Notes: generated by a model from the sequence alone, not told the origin. A stretch of DNA of 64,000 nt from Kutzneria chonburiensis (GCF_028622115.1 NZ_CP097263.1:8939501-9003500), one strand, 5' to 3'. Counted from the stretch's first letter, positions 19,343 to 27,783 are shown. Made by a program: numbers and translations.

Positions 19343-19855
19343 ATGACCAACGAGGTGCAGCAGGCGAAACGGCCGGTGAGCGCGGCCCTGGCCGGCCCGT
19401 ACGGCCACCCGTTCCATCCGATGCTGGTCACGGTGCCGATCGGGGCGTGGGTGGCGGCGCTGGTGTTCGACATCGCGTCTCGCTTCGTGGCCGAGCCGGC
19501 CTTCCTCGTCGCGGGATCGCTGTGGCTGATCGGGATCGGCGTGCTGGGCGCGCTGGCCGCGGCGATGGTCGGCTTCCTGGACCTGTTCGCGATCCCCACC
19601 GGCACGCCGGCCTTCCGCACCGGGCTGACCCACATGAGCCTGAACCTGACGGTCACCGTCGGCTACGTGGCGAACTTCCTGTGGCGGCGGGCCGCGGACA
19701 CCGTGAACGGCCCGGTCGGCCTCGGCCCGCTGCTGCTGTCGGTGGTCTGCCTGCTGCTACTGGCCGCGGCCGGCTACCTCGGCGGCAAGCTCGCCTACCA
19801 CTACGGCGTCCGGGTGGCCGACGAAGCCACCCAGGCCGACGGCTTCCGCCGCTGA
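19343..19855 (+). CDS. DUF2231 membrane protein
   Basis: A 170-residue integral membrane protein with four predicted helices. The conserved DUF2231 opening GHPFHPMLVTVPIGAWVAAL is followed by LFAIPTGTPAFRTGLTHM. The family is uncharacterised; the histidines could bind a metal or haem. ATG 19343 has GGAGG 6 bases upstream. It is followed after 35 bases by another small membrane protein, so they are probably co-transcribed. A second DUF2231-like protein is encoded at 41831-42457. Confidence 0.82.
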   Translation: MTNEVQQAKRPVSAALAGPYGHPFHPMLVTVPIGAWVAALVFDIASRFVAEPAFLVAGSLWLIGIGVLGALAAAMVGFLDLFAIPTGTPAFRTGLTHMSLNLTVTVGYVANFLWRRAADTVNGPVGLGPLLLSVVCLLLLAAAGYLGGKLAYHYGVRVADEATQADGFRR

Positions 19856-19890
19856 CTTTCCCTTCCCACCACGGAACAAGGAGTACCGAC

Positions 19891-20328
19891 ATGGCCATCA
19901 CCGCACTGATCACCTGGCTGCTCACCGCCATCGGCGGCTTCGTCATGCTGGGCCTGTGGATCGCCAAGGGCGGTCTGCGCCAGCCCCGCACCAGCCACTT
20001 CCCGCCCGCGGTGATCTTCGGCCACTTCGCGCTGGCCGCGGCCGGCCTGGTGGTGTGGATCGTGTACCTGCTGCTGGCCACCCGGTCGCTAGCCTGGGTC
20101 TCGTTCGTGCTGCTGCTTCCGGTGGCCCTGCTGGGTTTCGTGATGCTGTTCCGCTGGATCCCGGTCTACCGCGCCCGCGCGGCGGTGGCCACCGGCGGCC
20201 CGGGCTCGACCGGCGCGGCCGACCAGGCCCCGGCCGAGCGCAGCTTCCCGCTGGTGATCGTGCTCGGCCACGGCCTGTTCGCCGTGATCACGCTGGTGCT
20301 GGTGCTGCTGGTCGCGCTCAAGGGCTGA
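19891..20328 (+). CDS. Four-helix membrane protein
   Basis: A 145-residue protein with four hydrophobic segments and two histidines in similar settings (VIFGHFALAAAGLVVW and VIVLGHGLFAVITLVL), which looks like an internal two-fold repeat. The start has AAGGAG 8 bases upstream. Function unknown; it probably works with the DUF2231 protein just before it. Confidence 0.75.
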   Translation: MAITALITWLLTAIGGFVMLGLWIAKGGLRQPRTSHFPPAVIFGHFALAAAGLVVWIVYLLLATRSLAWVSFVLLLPVALLGFVMLFRWIPVYRARAAVATGGPGSTGAADQAPAERSFPLVIVLGHGLFAVITLVLVLLVALKG

Positions 20329-20344
20329 ACCCGGAAAACCGGTG

Positions 20345-20363
20345 GGCCGGATGATCTCCGGCC
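20345..20363 (+). terminator. 7-bp hairpin after the membrane-protein pair
   Basis: ggccgga (20345-20351) pairs with tccggcc (20357-20363) around five bases, 16 bases past the stop codon. No T-run follows. It separates the membrane-protein operon from the next leader region. Confidence 0.45.
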
Positions 20364-20409
20364 TGTTAGCCTGCGCGGGACCGCGGCACCAGTCGAGGAG
20401 GTGAGACCC

Positions 20410-20460
20410 ATGAACGTTCGCACGTGGGTGCTCCCCTCGTCGTCACGGTCGGGCGCTTGA
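20410..20460 (+). CDS. Possible 16-residue leader peptide
   Basis: A tiny ORF, MNVRTWVLPSSSRSGA, preceded by one of the strongest ribosome sites in the window (GAGGAGGTGAG, 7 bases before ATG 20410). It ends 54 bases before the hydrolase start, and a hairpin (20475-20502) lies between. The arrangement resembles leader-peptide attenuation. There is no codon run that would point to a particular amino acid, except four serines close together. It is a prediction from layout only. Confidence 0.4.
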   Translation: MNVRTWVLPSSSRSGA

Positions 20461-20474
20461 CCTAGTGGTCTCGC

Positions 20475-20502
20475 CGGGAGCGCCCTCGTAGAGGCACTCC
20501 CG
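20475..20502 (+). promoter_or_regulatory. Hairpin between leader ORF and hydrolase gene
   Basis: cgggag (20475-20480) and ctcccg (20497-20502) pair, with a second 3-bp stem (gcc/ggc) inside after one mismatch. It lies just before the hydrolase ribosome site (aaagg) and could work as an attenuator or translation switch linked to the leader peptide. Confidence 0.35.
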
Positions 20503-20514
20503 AAAGGCACGACC

Positions 20515-21267
20515 ATGACTTCCTTGCGTTTCACCTCCCGTACGACGTCGGACGGCGTCGTCGAGCGCGACTTCACCGTGGGCGAGGTCCCCGGTGTGCT
20601 CTGGTCGCCCGCGGCCGGCCCCGATCACGCCCCGGTGGTGCTGATGGGGCACGGCGGCGGCCTGCACAAGAAGACGCCGGCGCAGCGGGCCCGGGCCGTC
20701 GACACGGTGACCAGGTGGGGTTTCCATGTGGTGGCCATCGACGCGCCCGGGCACGGCGAACGCCCGCTGTCGGCCGAGGACGAGCAGGTCCGCGACGAGT
20801 TCAAGCAGGCCATGAAGACCGGCGACATCGAGCGGTTCCGCAAGGTCAGCGTGGGCTACGCGCTCTCGCTGGCCGAGCGGGCGGTGCCGGAGTGGCAGCG
20901 GACCCTGGACGCGGTCCAGGAACTGCCGGAGATCGGCACCGAGGCGCCGATCGGCTACGGCGGCGGCATCTCGCTGGGCACCGCGATCGGGATTCCGTTG
21001 GTGGCCGCGGATTCGCGTATCTCAGCGGCCATCTTCGGCGGCGGTTTCTTCGCGTACGAAGAGGAACTCGCGGCGGCGCGGCACATCACGGTCCCCGTGC
21101 TGTTCCTACTGCCCTGGGACGACCAGTACGTGGACCGCCAGGACGGCCTGGAGTTGTTCGACGCCTTCGCGTCCAAGGAGAAGACGTTGCACGCCAACCC
21201 GGGCGACCATCGCACCATCCGCTGGCACGGGGTCGACGACGGTTTCCTGGCCCGGCATCTCGGCTAG
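20515..21267 (+). CDS. Alpha/beta hydrolase (dienelactone hydrolase-like)
   Basis: A 250-residue cytosolic hydrolase. The oxyanion region is LMGHGGGLHKK, the nucleophile serine lies in GISLG (about residue 153), the acid in LLPWDDQYVDRQ and the histidine in NPGDHRTI. The substrate is likely a small ester or lactone, but nothing nearby specifies it. Its last bases overlap the 3' end of dinG, which runs in the opposite direction. Confidence 0.85.
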   Translation: MTSLRFTSRTTSDGVVERDFTVGEVPGVLWSPAAGPDHAPVVLMGHGGGLHKKTPAQRARAVDTVTRWGFHVVAIDAPGHGERPLSAEDEQVRDEFKQAMKTGDIERFRKVSVGYALSLAERAVPEWQRTLDAVQELPEIGTEAPIGYGGGISLGTAIGIPLVAADSRISAAIFGGGFFAYEEELAAARHITVPVLFLLPWDDQYVDRQDGLELFDAFASKEKTLHANPGDHRTIRWHGVDDGFLARHLG

Positions 21268-23294
21268 TTCGCCGCGGCGTCCAGGCGTTTGAGGGCGGCG
21301 CGCACCACCTCCGGGTCGTGCGTGGTCCAGAACGGCGGCAGCGAAGCACGCAGGAAACCGCCGTAACGGGCGGTGGCCAGCCTCGGATCGAGGATGGCCA
21401 CCACGCCCTTGTCGTTGGTCGACCGCAGCAGCCGGCCGGCGCCCTGGGCCAGCAGCAGCGCGGCGTGCGTGGCGGCGACGGTGAGGAAACCGTTGCCGCC
21501 GCGGGCTTCCACGGCCCGCTGCCGGGCCGAGGCGAGCGGGTCGTCCGGGCGGGGGAACGGAATCCGGTCCACCACAACGAGTTGCAGCGAGTCGCCGGGC
21601 ACGTCGACGCCCTGCCACAGGGACAGCGTGCCGAACAGGCAGCAGCGCACGTCCTCGGCGAACTTCTTGACCAGCTGGGCGGTCGAGTCCTCGCCCTGGC
21701 ACAGCACCGGATACTCGATACGGGACCGGATGGCCTCGGTGGCCTGCTTGGCCGCGCGCATCGAGGAGAACAGGCCGAGCGTCCGCCCGCCGGCCGCGTT
21801 GACCAGGTCGACGAGCTCGTCCACATAGGCCGGCGGCAGGCCGTCCCGTCCGGGCGTGGGCAGATGCCTTGCCAGGTAAAGGATTCCGCTGCGGCCGTGC
21901 TCGAACGGGGAGCCGACGTCCATGCCGCTCCAGCGCGGGCTGCCCAGGTCGGACGGCGCTTCCTTCTCGGTCGCGGTGGCGTCGATCACCGGAACCTGGC
22001 TGCTGGCCGGCAATCCCCACTGCCGGGCCAGCGCGTCGAAGGTGCCGCCGAGGGTGAGCGTGGCCGAGGTGAGCACCGTGGTCCGCGGCGCGAACAGCCG
22101 CTCCCGGAGCAGGCCGCCGACGCCCAGCGGCGCCACCTTCACGGTCGGCGGCTTGCTGTCGTCACGGAAATCGCCGGCCAGCCACACCACGTCCCGCCGG
22201 TGGGCCTCGTCCTCGTCGAACGCCTCCAGCAGCCGCACCGCGGTGTCGTGGATCTCGTCGAGCAGGGCCAGGGCCAGCTTGCGGCCGACCGCGCCCTCGG
22301 GATCCTCCTTGCGCTCCGGGCCGAGCGCGGTGATGCAGCGATGCGACGAGTCCCGTACCGCGGCCAGGGCTCCGGCCAGCGCTTTCGGCATCGCGTCGAG
22401 CCGGCCGACCGGCATCTCCGACAGCACGATCTCCAGGCCCTCGCCGGCCTCGGACAGCTGGTCGGCGACGTCGTCCTCGATCTGCCGCCCGCAGCGGCGC
22501 ACGGCGATGGCCAGCGCCGCCGTGGACAGCTCGGCCGTGGCCACCGACGTCACCCGGTCGACCAGGTCGTGCGCCTCGTCCACGATCACCAGATCGTGCT
22601 CCGGCAACACCTTGTAGCCCTCGAGCGCGTCGATCGCCAGCAGCGCGTGGTTGGTCACCACCACATCGGCCCGGCCGGCCTCGGCCTTGGCCCGCTCGGC
22701 GAAGCAGTCGACGCCGACCGGGCACTTGGACACGCCGAGGCATTCCTTGGCACTGACCGAAAGCTGCCGCCAGGCCTGGTCGCTCACGCCCGGCACCAGC
22801 TCATCGCGGTCGCCCGTCTCGGTGTCCGACGACCACTCGTGCAGCCGGGCCACGTCCCGGCCCAGCCGAGAGATCGCGAACGGGTCGAACAGGCCTTCGT
22901 CCTCCGGTTCGTCCGGCGCTCCCGAGTGCACCCGGTGCATGCACAGGTAGTTGCGGCGGCCCTTGAGGATCGCGAACGTGGGCTCCCGCCCCAGCGCCTT
23001 CTTCAGCGCCCCTGCCAGCCTCGGCAGGTCGCGGTCCACCAGCTGCCGTTGCAACGCGATCGTGGCCGTCGACACCACCACCGTCGCGTCTTCCGCCACC
23101 GCGTGCCGCACCGCCGGCACGAGGTAGCCCAACGACTTTCCGGTGCCCGTGCCCGCCTGCACCGCCAGGTGCTCGCCCGTCCGGATCGCCCGCTCGACGG
23201 CCAGCGCCATCTCCACCTGCCCGGGCCGCTGCTTGCCGCCGAGGGCTTCCACGGCTTCGGCGAGCAGGTCTTCGACTGAGGGCAGTTCCGGCAC
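21264..23294 (-). CDS. dinG: ATP-dependent DNA helicase, DinG/XPD type
   Basis: A 676-residue superfamily-2 iron-sulfur helicase that unwinds 5'-tailed DNA and R-loops. Walker A is AGTGTGKSLGY (47-57), the DEAH box VIVDEAHDL, the last motif QGAGRLLRS. The four cluster cysteines appear as NYLCMHR and, further on, ECLGVSKCPVGVDC. In M. tuberculosis the equivalent gene (Rv1329c) adjoins pncB1 and clpS; here about 7 kb of other genes have been inserted between. The start at 23294 is followed by ELPSVEDLLAEAVEALGG. Confidence 0.93.
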   Translation of the reverse strand: MPELPSVEDLLAEAVEALGGKQRPGQVEMALAVERAIRTGEHLAVQAGTGTGKSLGYLVPAVRHAVAEDATVVVSTATIALQRQLVDRDLPRLAGALKKALGREPTFAILKGRRNYLCMHRVHSGAPDEPEDEGLFDPFAISRLGRDVARLHEWSSDTETGDRDELVPGVSDQAWRQLSVSAKECLGVSKCPVGVDCFAERAKAEAGRADVVVTNHALLAIDALEGYKVLPEHDLVIVDEAHDLVDRVTSVATAELSTAALAIAVRRCGRQIEDDVADQLSEAGEGLEIVLSEMPVGRLDAMPKALAGALAAVRDSSHRCITALGPERKEDPEGAVGRKLALALLDEIHDTAVRLLEAFDEDEAHRRDVVWLAGDFRDDSKPPTVKVAPLGVGGLLRERLFAPRTTVLTSATLTLGGTFDALARQWGLPASSQVPVIDATATEKEAPSDLGSPRWSGMDVGSPFEHGRSGILYLARHLPTPGRDGLPPAYVDELVDLVNAAGGRTLGLFSSMRAAKQATEAIRSRIEYPVLCQGEDSTAQLVKKFAEDVRCCLFGTLSLWQGVDVPGDSLQLVVVDRIPFPRPDDPLASARQRAVEARGGNGFLTVAATHAALLLAQGAGRLLRSTNDKGVVAILDPRLATARYGGFLRASLPPFWTTHDPEVVRAALKRLDAAAN

Positions 23295-23326
23295 GGACAG
23301 AACGTTACCCGCAACCCCCGACAGGC

Positions 23327-23953
23327 TTATGCAGCGCCGAGCGCGTCGGCCACCGCATCCCGCACCGCCGCCTCCGACGGCGTCGAAACTCCCTGCTCCG
23401 CAGCCAATTCAGACAGCGAGCACATTGTCACGCCGGGCAGCGCGCAGGCCGTGAAGTCGCGGTACACCGACATGTCCGGGTCCACGTTGACGGCGAACCC
23501 GTGGCTGGTCACCCCGCGCCGGATCCGCATGCCGATCGACACCAGCTTGCGGTGGTCCGGCGTCCACACCCCGACCAGGCTGCCCTCGCCGGCCGGCGTG
23601 TCCCGGCGGATGGTCGCGAACCCCAACGCCGCCAGCGCCTCGATCAGCCCGTTCTCCACCCACCGCACGATGTCCACCGGCCCGCGCCGACGCACGTCGA
23701 CCACCAGATACCCGACCAGCTGCCCCGGCCCGTGATACGTGGCGTACCCGCCACGGTCCACCTCAACCAGCTGCATCCCGGTCGGCAGATCCGCCGGATC
23801 GGTCCGCGGGCTGTACGTCACCACGGGCGGGTGGCTGAGCAGGAAGAGCCGGTCCTCGGCCCGCCCTTCCTGCCGCTCGGCCACCCACCCGCGCATGTCC
23901 GCGGCCGCCCGCTCGTAGTCGACGACCCCGAGATCGACGCGCTGCACGGTCAC
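23327..23953 (-). CDS. lipB: Octanoyltransferase LipB
   Basis: A 208-residue enzyme that transfers octanoyl groups from acyl carrier protein to lipoyl domains. Family motifs are LSHPPVVTYSPRT, the core RGGYATYHGPGQLVGY, RKLVSIGMRIRRGVTSHGFAVNV with the catalytic lysine, and TACALPGVTMCSL with the catalytic cysteine. GTG 23953 or GTG 23947 could be the start; a GAAGG sequence lies upstream of both. Unusually, lipA is not adjacent; the gene sits directly after a VapBC-like pair. Confidence 0.9.
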   Translation of the reverse strand: MTVQRVDLGVVDYERAAADMRGWVAERQEGRAEDRLFLLSHPPVVTYSPRTDPADLPTGMQLVEVDRGGYATYHGPGQLVGYLVVDVRRRGPVDIVRWVENGLIEALAALGFATIRRDTPAGEGSLVGVWTPDHRKLVSIGMRIRRGVTSHGFAVNVDPDMSVYRDFTACALPGVTMCSLSELAAEQGVSTPSEAAVRDAVADALGAA

Positions 23954-23958
23954 CGCCT

Positions 23959-24348
23959 TCAGAGCTTGATGACTTCGAGACCCGGCGTGCCGTCGTAGTC
24001 GTCGTCCTGTGTGACCACCGGCAGCCCATGGGCGATCGCGGTGGCCGCGATCCACGAGTCGTTCACGGGCATTCGCCGCCCGGCAGCCCGCAAATCACTT
24101 CTCAGCTCAGCCCACGCGACGGCCACCTGATCGTCGACGGGGATCGGCTCGGTCTCCAATGCCTTGGTGAGCGTGCGAAGCCGAGCGGCGCGACTCCGCT
24201 CGTCACCGGCGGTGAGCACACCGGCTCGGAGCTCGCCGATGGTGATCGTAGATACCTGATACCGCTGGGGAATGTCGGCTCGCAGCGGCCGACCCGTTTC
24301 AACGGCTATGAAGAAGGAGGTGTCCGCAAGGACCGTGCGGGGACTCAC
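23959..24348 (-). CDS. VapC-type PIN-domain toxin
   Basis: A 129-residue PIN-domain RNase. The four acidic residues are visible in VLADTSFFIA (D9), ITIGELRAG, PVNDSWIAATA and VVTQDDDYD. Such toxins cut tRNA or rRNA when freed from antitoxin. GTG 24348 overlaps the antitoxin stop by 4 bases, the usual coupled layout. It ends 5 bases before lipB on the same strand, so read-through into lipB is possible. Confidence 0.9.
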   Translation of the reverse strand: MSPRTVLADTSFFIAVETGRPLRADIPQRYQVSTITIGELRAGVLTAGDERSRAARLRTLTKALETEPIPVDDQVAVAWAELRSDLRAAGRRMPVNDSWIAATAIAHGLPVVTQDDDYDGTPGLEVIKL

Positions 24349-24608
24349 TGCCGAGCTGCCTTCTCCCAAGGATCGTCGAGGTCGTCAGTCGTCTCCGGCA
24401 GCATCTCGCGCAACTCGTCATACAGTCCGGCGTCGGCGCGGTTCGCCACGATCTCCGAAAGAGTGAGATACGGCCGCCGACGCGGTAACGGGACAAGCCG
24501 AGCCACGGGGCGGCCGCTGACGGTGACGGTCAGCTCCTCGCCGGCCTCGACGCGGTGCAGCACCTCACTGGTGTGGTTCCGCAGTTCGCGCAGCGCGATC
24601 TCGTCCAT
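24345..24608 (-). CDS. Phd/YefM-type antitoxin of the VapC pair
   Basis: An 87-residue antitoxin. The N-terminal half is the Phd/YefM DNA-binding fold (IALRELRNHTSEVLHRVEAGEELTV and GRPVARLVPL), and the acidic C-terminal tail (ELREMLPETTDDLDDPWE) is the expected toxin-wrapping segment. It normally represses its own promoter, which would be just upstream of 24608. The toxin gene follows with a 4-base overlap. Confidence 0.9.
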   Translation of the reverse strand: MDEIALRELRNHTSEVLHRVEAGEELTVTVSGRPVARLVPLPRRRPYLTLSEIVANRADAGLYDELREMLPETTDDLDDPWEKAARQ

Positions 24609-24641
24609 GAAACAAGCGTAGCACTGTTGCTACGGGTGTGG

Positions 24642-25229
24642 TCAGGGCTGCTGGAAGCGGCGGACCAGGGCCCAGGTGCCGGGGAGCAGGCCGGCGGCCA
24701 GGGCGATCTTGAGGGCGTCGCCGAGCAGGAACGGCACGACGCCGGCGACGAGGGCGGCGCGGAGGTCCATGCCGGTGGCGACCATGAGCCACGGCACGCC
24801 GAAGGCGTAGACGACGAGGTTGCCGAGCGCCATGGTGCCGGCGGTGCGCAACGGGGTGCGGTCGCCGCCGACGCGGGCCAGCGCGCCGACGAGGGCGCTG
24901 GCGGCGATGAAGCCGACGAGGTAACCGCCGGTGACGGCGGCCCAGCCGGACGCCCCGCCGGTGAACCACGGCACGCCGGCGAGACCGGCGACGAAGTACA
25001 GGGCCAGCGACAGGGCGCCGCGCTGCCAGCCGAGGGCTGCCCCGACGAGCAGGGCGGCGAAGGTCTGGCCGGTGACCGGTACCGGGCTGCCCGGGATGGG
25101 CACGGCGATCTGCGCGGCCAACCCGGTCAGCACGGCGCCGGACACCACCAGCGCGACGTTCTTGGCCAGCGCGCCGGGAATGACGTCGGCCAGCACGGCA
25201 CGCCGTCCGGTCAGGGCGAGCACGGACAT
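24642..25229 (-). CDS. bioY: Biotin transporter substrate-binding component
   Basis: A 195-residue membrane protein with about six helices, the S-component of an ECF-type biotin transporter. Conserved BioY stretches are PIPGSPVPVTGQTFAALLVGA, GGASGWAAVTGGYLVGF and a late LGDALKIALAAGL. The ribosome site GAGGAGGGG sits 4 bases before ATG 25229. No bioM or bioN (ATPase and T-component) is adjacent, so it may act alone, as solitary BioY proteins can, or share a common energising module. Confidence 0.93.
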   Translation of the reverse strand: MSVLALTGRRAVLADVIPGALAKNVALVVSGAVLTGLAAQIAVPIPGSPVPVTGQTFAALLVGAALGWQRGALSLALYFVAGLAGVPWFTGGASGWAAVTGGYLVGFIAASALVGALARVGGDRTPLRTAGTMALGNLVVYAFGVPWLMVATGMDLRAALVAGVVPFLLGDALKIALAAGLLPGTWALVRRFQQP

Positions 25230-25300
25230 CAGGTCCCCTCCTCACAAGTCGACGGAAGTGACCCTAATCGCCGAAACGCGGGGGACAGTTGGGACTTTTC

Positions 25301-25930
25301 TCACGCGGCCCGGGCTTGGTGGTAGACGAAGGTGTCCCGGGTGAGGCCGGCGTGCCACGCGGCGGACAGGGGGACGCCGCGCCACGGCCGGCCCTCGGGC
25401 CCGGCGATCGAGTCGAGTGCGGACAGCCGGATGAACTGTCCGTTGCCGCACAAGGGTTTGCTGTCGTTGCGACGGGTGCTGAGCCAACCGAGCCAGCCCC
25501 GCCGCGGGGTGCTGGACCGCACGTCGACCTGCACGGAGCCCATGCGCGGATCATCGAAGTGGGCGGCGGTCAGCTCGAGGCAGTTCCACAGTGGACGGCT
25601 GTCGGCGTCGAGCACCACGACCACGGCGCGCGACGGCGCGGCATGCCGGCCCTGCCACGTCTTCAGGGCCCGGTAAGCGGCGTTGAGGGCGTCCTCCTTC
25701 CCGGTCCGTGCCTGCGGCCGGTAGCGCTGCACGAGGTGGATGTGCCGACCCTCGACACGGCGAAGGTTCCGCACCACGGTGGCGGTGCGGTCGTCGGAGC
25801 CGTCGTCGACGACCCAGACGTGCGCGGCCCGGAAACGCTGCCGCAGGTACGTCATGGTCGCCCCGATGACGGCCTGCTCGTCCCGGCACGGCACGAAGAA
25901 GTGCCACTCCAGCTTGGTCGGATCGCCCAT
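25301..25930 (-). CDS. Short, possibly degenerate GT2-family glycosyltransferase
   Basis: A 209-residue GT-A protein. The nucleotide-sugar site is intact (VWVVDDGSDD and VVVLDADSRP), and CGNGQFIRLSAL matches the acceptor-site loop of processive-type GT2 enzymes. After PWRGVPLS the segment that normally carries the catalytic Glu-Asp and the long helix is missing; the chain jumps to AAWHAGLTRDTFVYHQ and ends. It therefore looks shortened by an internal deletion, and no membrane helices follow. It starts two bases after the end of the preceding membrane-protein gene. Confidence 0.65.
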   Translation of the reverse strand: MGDPTKLEWHFFVPCRDEQAVIGATMTYLRQRFRAAHVWVVDDGSDDRTATVVRNLRRVEGRHIHLVQRYRPQARTGKEDALNAAYRALKTWQGRHAAPSRAVVVVLDADSRPLWNCLELTAAHFDDPRMGSVQVDVRSSTPRRGWLGWLSTRRNDSKPLCGNGQFIRLSALDSIAGPEGRPWRGVPLSAAWHAGLTRDTFVYHQARAA

Positions 25931-25932
25931 GG

Positions 25933-26325
25933 TCACGGCCTTTCCCGGCGTACGGTCAACCAGCAGAACAACACCACCGCCGCCACGCCGCCGCCCACGT
26001 CGGCCGAGGGGCCCAGCAAAACTGTGAGCTGGTCGAACGCCACCAACGTCACGGTGGTGCATCCCAGCGCCACCAACGTCTTGCCGGTGATGCGGGGGAT
26101 CAGCGCGACCAGCACCGAGCTGAGCAGCAGCAGCGGCACCAGCATCTGGGCCGAGGAGCCCAGCTGTCCTATGTGGACGGATGGGCTGGCCAGCCGGGCC
26201 ACGGCCAGCTCGACGCCCTGGTAGGGGCGATGGGCGAGCACCAGTCCGGCGGCCGCCGCGACCAGCAGCACCGCGACGGCACGGGCCGCGGGCGCCCGGC
26301 GGTGCGGGGTTGTCACAGCTGTCAC
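25933..26325 (-). CDS. Small membrane protein, faintly exosortase-like
   Basis: A 130-residue protein with about four hydrophobic helices. GTG 26325 has AAAGGA 6-7 bases upstream. The pattern of SSAQMLVPLLLLSS, then LVAFDQLTVLL, then VGGGVAAVVLF resembles the helices of actinobacterial exosortases, but the catalytic Cys, Arg and His of that family are not seen at the expected places (Ser, Thr and Gly/Asp instead). I treat the likeness as weak. It is coupled to the short glycosyltransferase and divergent from the UDP-GlcNAc epimerase, so a role in surface glycans is possible. Confidence 0.5.
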   Translation of the reverse strand: MTAVTTPHRRAPAARAVAVLLVAAAAGLVLAHRPYQGVELAVARLASPSVHIGQLGSSAQMLVPLLLLSSVLVALIPRITGKTLVALGCTTVTLVAFDQLTVLLGPSADVGGGVAAVVLFCWLTVRRERP

Positions 26326-26493
26326 GCGTGGTCCTTTCACGTTCGCATCGGTGCAGGTATCGGGACGGACTCCGTTCCGCTGAACGGCCGGATCGGGTGG
26401 CCAGGTGACGCTGGACCGGCTGATATCGGCACACTGCGTAACGACTGCTGGGCGAAACGGCTGAACGTTGTCCCTCGTGTGGGTCGCTGGGCT

Positions 26494-26521
26494 TTGCCTA
26501 TTTCGGGTGAAGGTTGATAGT
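26494..26521 (+). promoter_or_regulatory. Candidate promoter of the UDP-GlcNAc epimerase gene
   Basis: TTGCCT (26494-26499) and GATAGT (26516-26521) are separated by 16 bases, a fair match to a housekeeping promoter, placing the transcript start near 26528, about 92 bases before the start codon. The region 26326-26619 separates two divergent genes and contains no ORF that I can support. Confidence 0.5.
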
Positions 26522-26528
26522 CCAAAGC

Positions 26529-26552
26529 CGCGGGTGATCACTGCACCCCGCG
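26529..26552 (+). promoter_or_regulatory. Hairpin at the start of the epimerase leader
   Basis: cgcggg (26529-26534) pairs with cccgcg (26547-26552) around a 12-base loop, right at the predicted transcript start. It may stabilise or regulate the leader. I compared the leader with riboswitch classes I know and found no match. Confidence 0.3.
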
Positions 26553-26619
26553 TCCCCGGAAGCCCCAGACCCTGTCGGGAGAAACCATGCCCACCCGGGA
26601 CATGTGAGGAGCCGAACCA

Positions 26620-27783
26620 TTGAGCACCGAAGTGCTGTTGCTGGCCGGGACCCGGCCGGAGGCACTCAAGGCCGCGCCGGTGGCCAAGGCGCTGGCCGGC
26701 CATCCCCTGCTGCGTCCGATGATCGTGCACAGCGGTCAGCACGTCGGCATGGTCGAGCAGGCGCTGTCCGCCTTCGACCTGCGCCCGGACGCGTTCGTGC
26801 CGCTGCGCCGCGAGATCGGCAGCCAGGCCGAGCTGGTCGCCGGCATGCTGCGCCGGCTGGACGAGCTGATCGTGCGCCGCCGCCCGGCGGCGGTGATGGT
26901 GCAGGGCGACACGTCCACCGCACTGGCCGGCGCGCTGGCCGGGTTCTGGCGTGGCGTGCCCGTCGCGCACCTGGGCGCCGGCCTGCGCACCGGCGACCTG
27001 ACCGCGCCCTTCCCCGAGGAGGGCAACCGGCAGATGATCTCGCGCATCGCCGCGCTGCACCTCGCGCCGACCGAGGCCGCTGCCCGCACATTGCAGGCCG
27101 AGGCCGTGCCGAGCAAGCGCATCACCGTCACCGGCAACACCATTGTGGACGCGCTCGAGTACGTCGCGGCGGCGAAGCTGCCGCCGCGCAGCGAGACCCT
27201 GCTCGACCTGGAGGCGCGCGTCAGCGCCGACGGTGCCCGGATCGTGCTGGTCACCATGCACCGCCGCGAGTCGTGGGGTGACCCGCTCGACCGGGTGCTC
27301 GCCGCCGTACGGTCCATGGTGGACCGTCACCCTGACATTCACGTCCTGCTGCCGGCCCACCCGAATCCGGCGGTGCAGGCCCAGGTGTCCGGCGCGTTGC
27401 GGGGCCACGACCGGGTCTGGCTGAGTGAGCCGCTGGACTACCCGGACCTGATCCGCGTGCTGCGGCAGACCGCGCTGGTGGTGACCGATTCCGGCGGCCT
27501 ACAGGAGGAGGCGCCGAGCTTCGGCGTGCCGGTGCTGGTGGTGCGGGACAACACCGACCGCACCGAGGCGGTCGACGCCGGCTACGCCTGGGTGGTCGGC
27601 ACCGACGACACCCGCATCGTGGCCGAGGCGGACTGGCTGCTGGGCTCGCACCTGCGGCTGCCGGCCGGGCACAACCCGTTCGGTGACGGGCAGGCCGGCC
27701 ATCGGGTGGTGGCCGCGCTCGACCGGCTGTTGGGCACCGGTGGAGTGGGCGCGTGCACCCCCGAATTGGTCGCGCTCCGGTGA
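26620..27783 (+). CDS. wecB: UDP-N-acetylglucosamine 2-epimerase (non-hydrolysing)
   Basis: A 387-residue enzyme that interconverts UDP-GlcNAc and UDP-ManNAc, supplying surface polysaccharides. Signatures include LLAGTRPEALKAAPV, VMVQGDTSTALAGALA, HLGAGLRTGDLTAPFPEEGNR, VTMHRRESWG and VVTDSGGLQEEAPSFGVPVL. The start is TTG 26620, with TGAGGAG 8 bases upstream. It faces away from a short glycosyltransferase and a membrane protein, and together they may form a small glycan locus. Confidence 0.92.
   Translation: MSTEVLLLAGTRPEALKAAPVAKALAGHPLLRPMIVHSGQHVGMVEQALSAFDLRPDAFVPLRREIGSQAELVAGMLRRLDELIVRRRPAAVMVQGDTSTALAGALAGFWRGVPVAHLGAGLRTGDLTAPFPEEGNRQMISRIAALHLAPTEAAARTLQAEAVPSKRITVTGNTIVDALEYVAAAKLPPRSETLLDLEARVSADGARIVLVTMHRRESWGDPLDRVLAAVRSMVDRHPDIHVLLPAHPNPAVQAQVSGALRGHDRVWLSEPLDYPDLIRVLRQTALVVTDSGGLQEEAPSFGVPVLVVRDNTDRTEAVDAGYAWVVGTDDTRIVAEADWLLGSHLRLPAGHNPFGDGQAGHRVVAALDRLLGTGGVGACTPELVALR

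Noticed and set aside
21268-23279. Long plus-strand frame opposite dinG
   Set aside because: Antisense of the helicase, Arg/Gly/Gln-rich, no recognisable domain.
26400-26619. Riboswitch (c-di-AMP or other) in the epimerase leader
   Set aside because: Apart from a 6-bp hairpin, no consensus core that I know is present.
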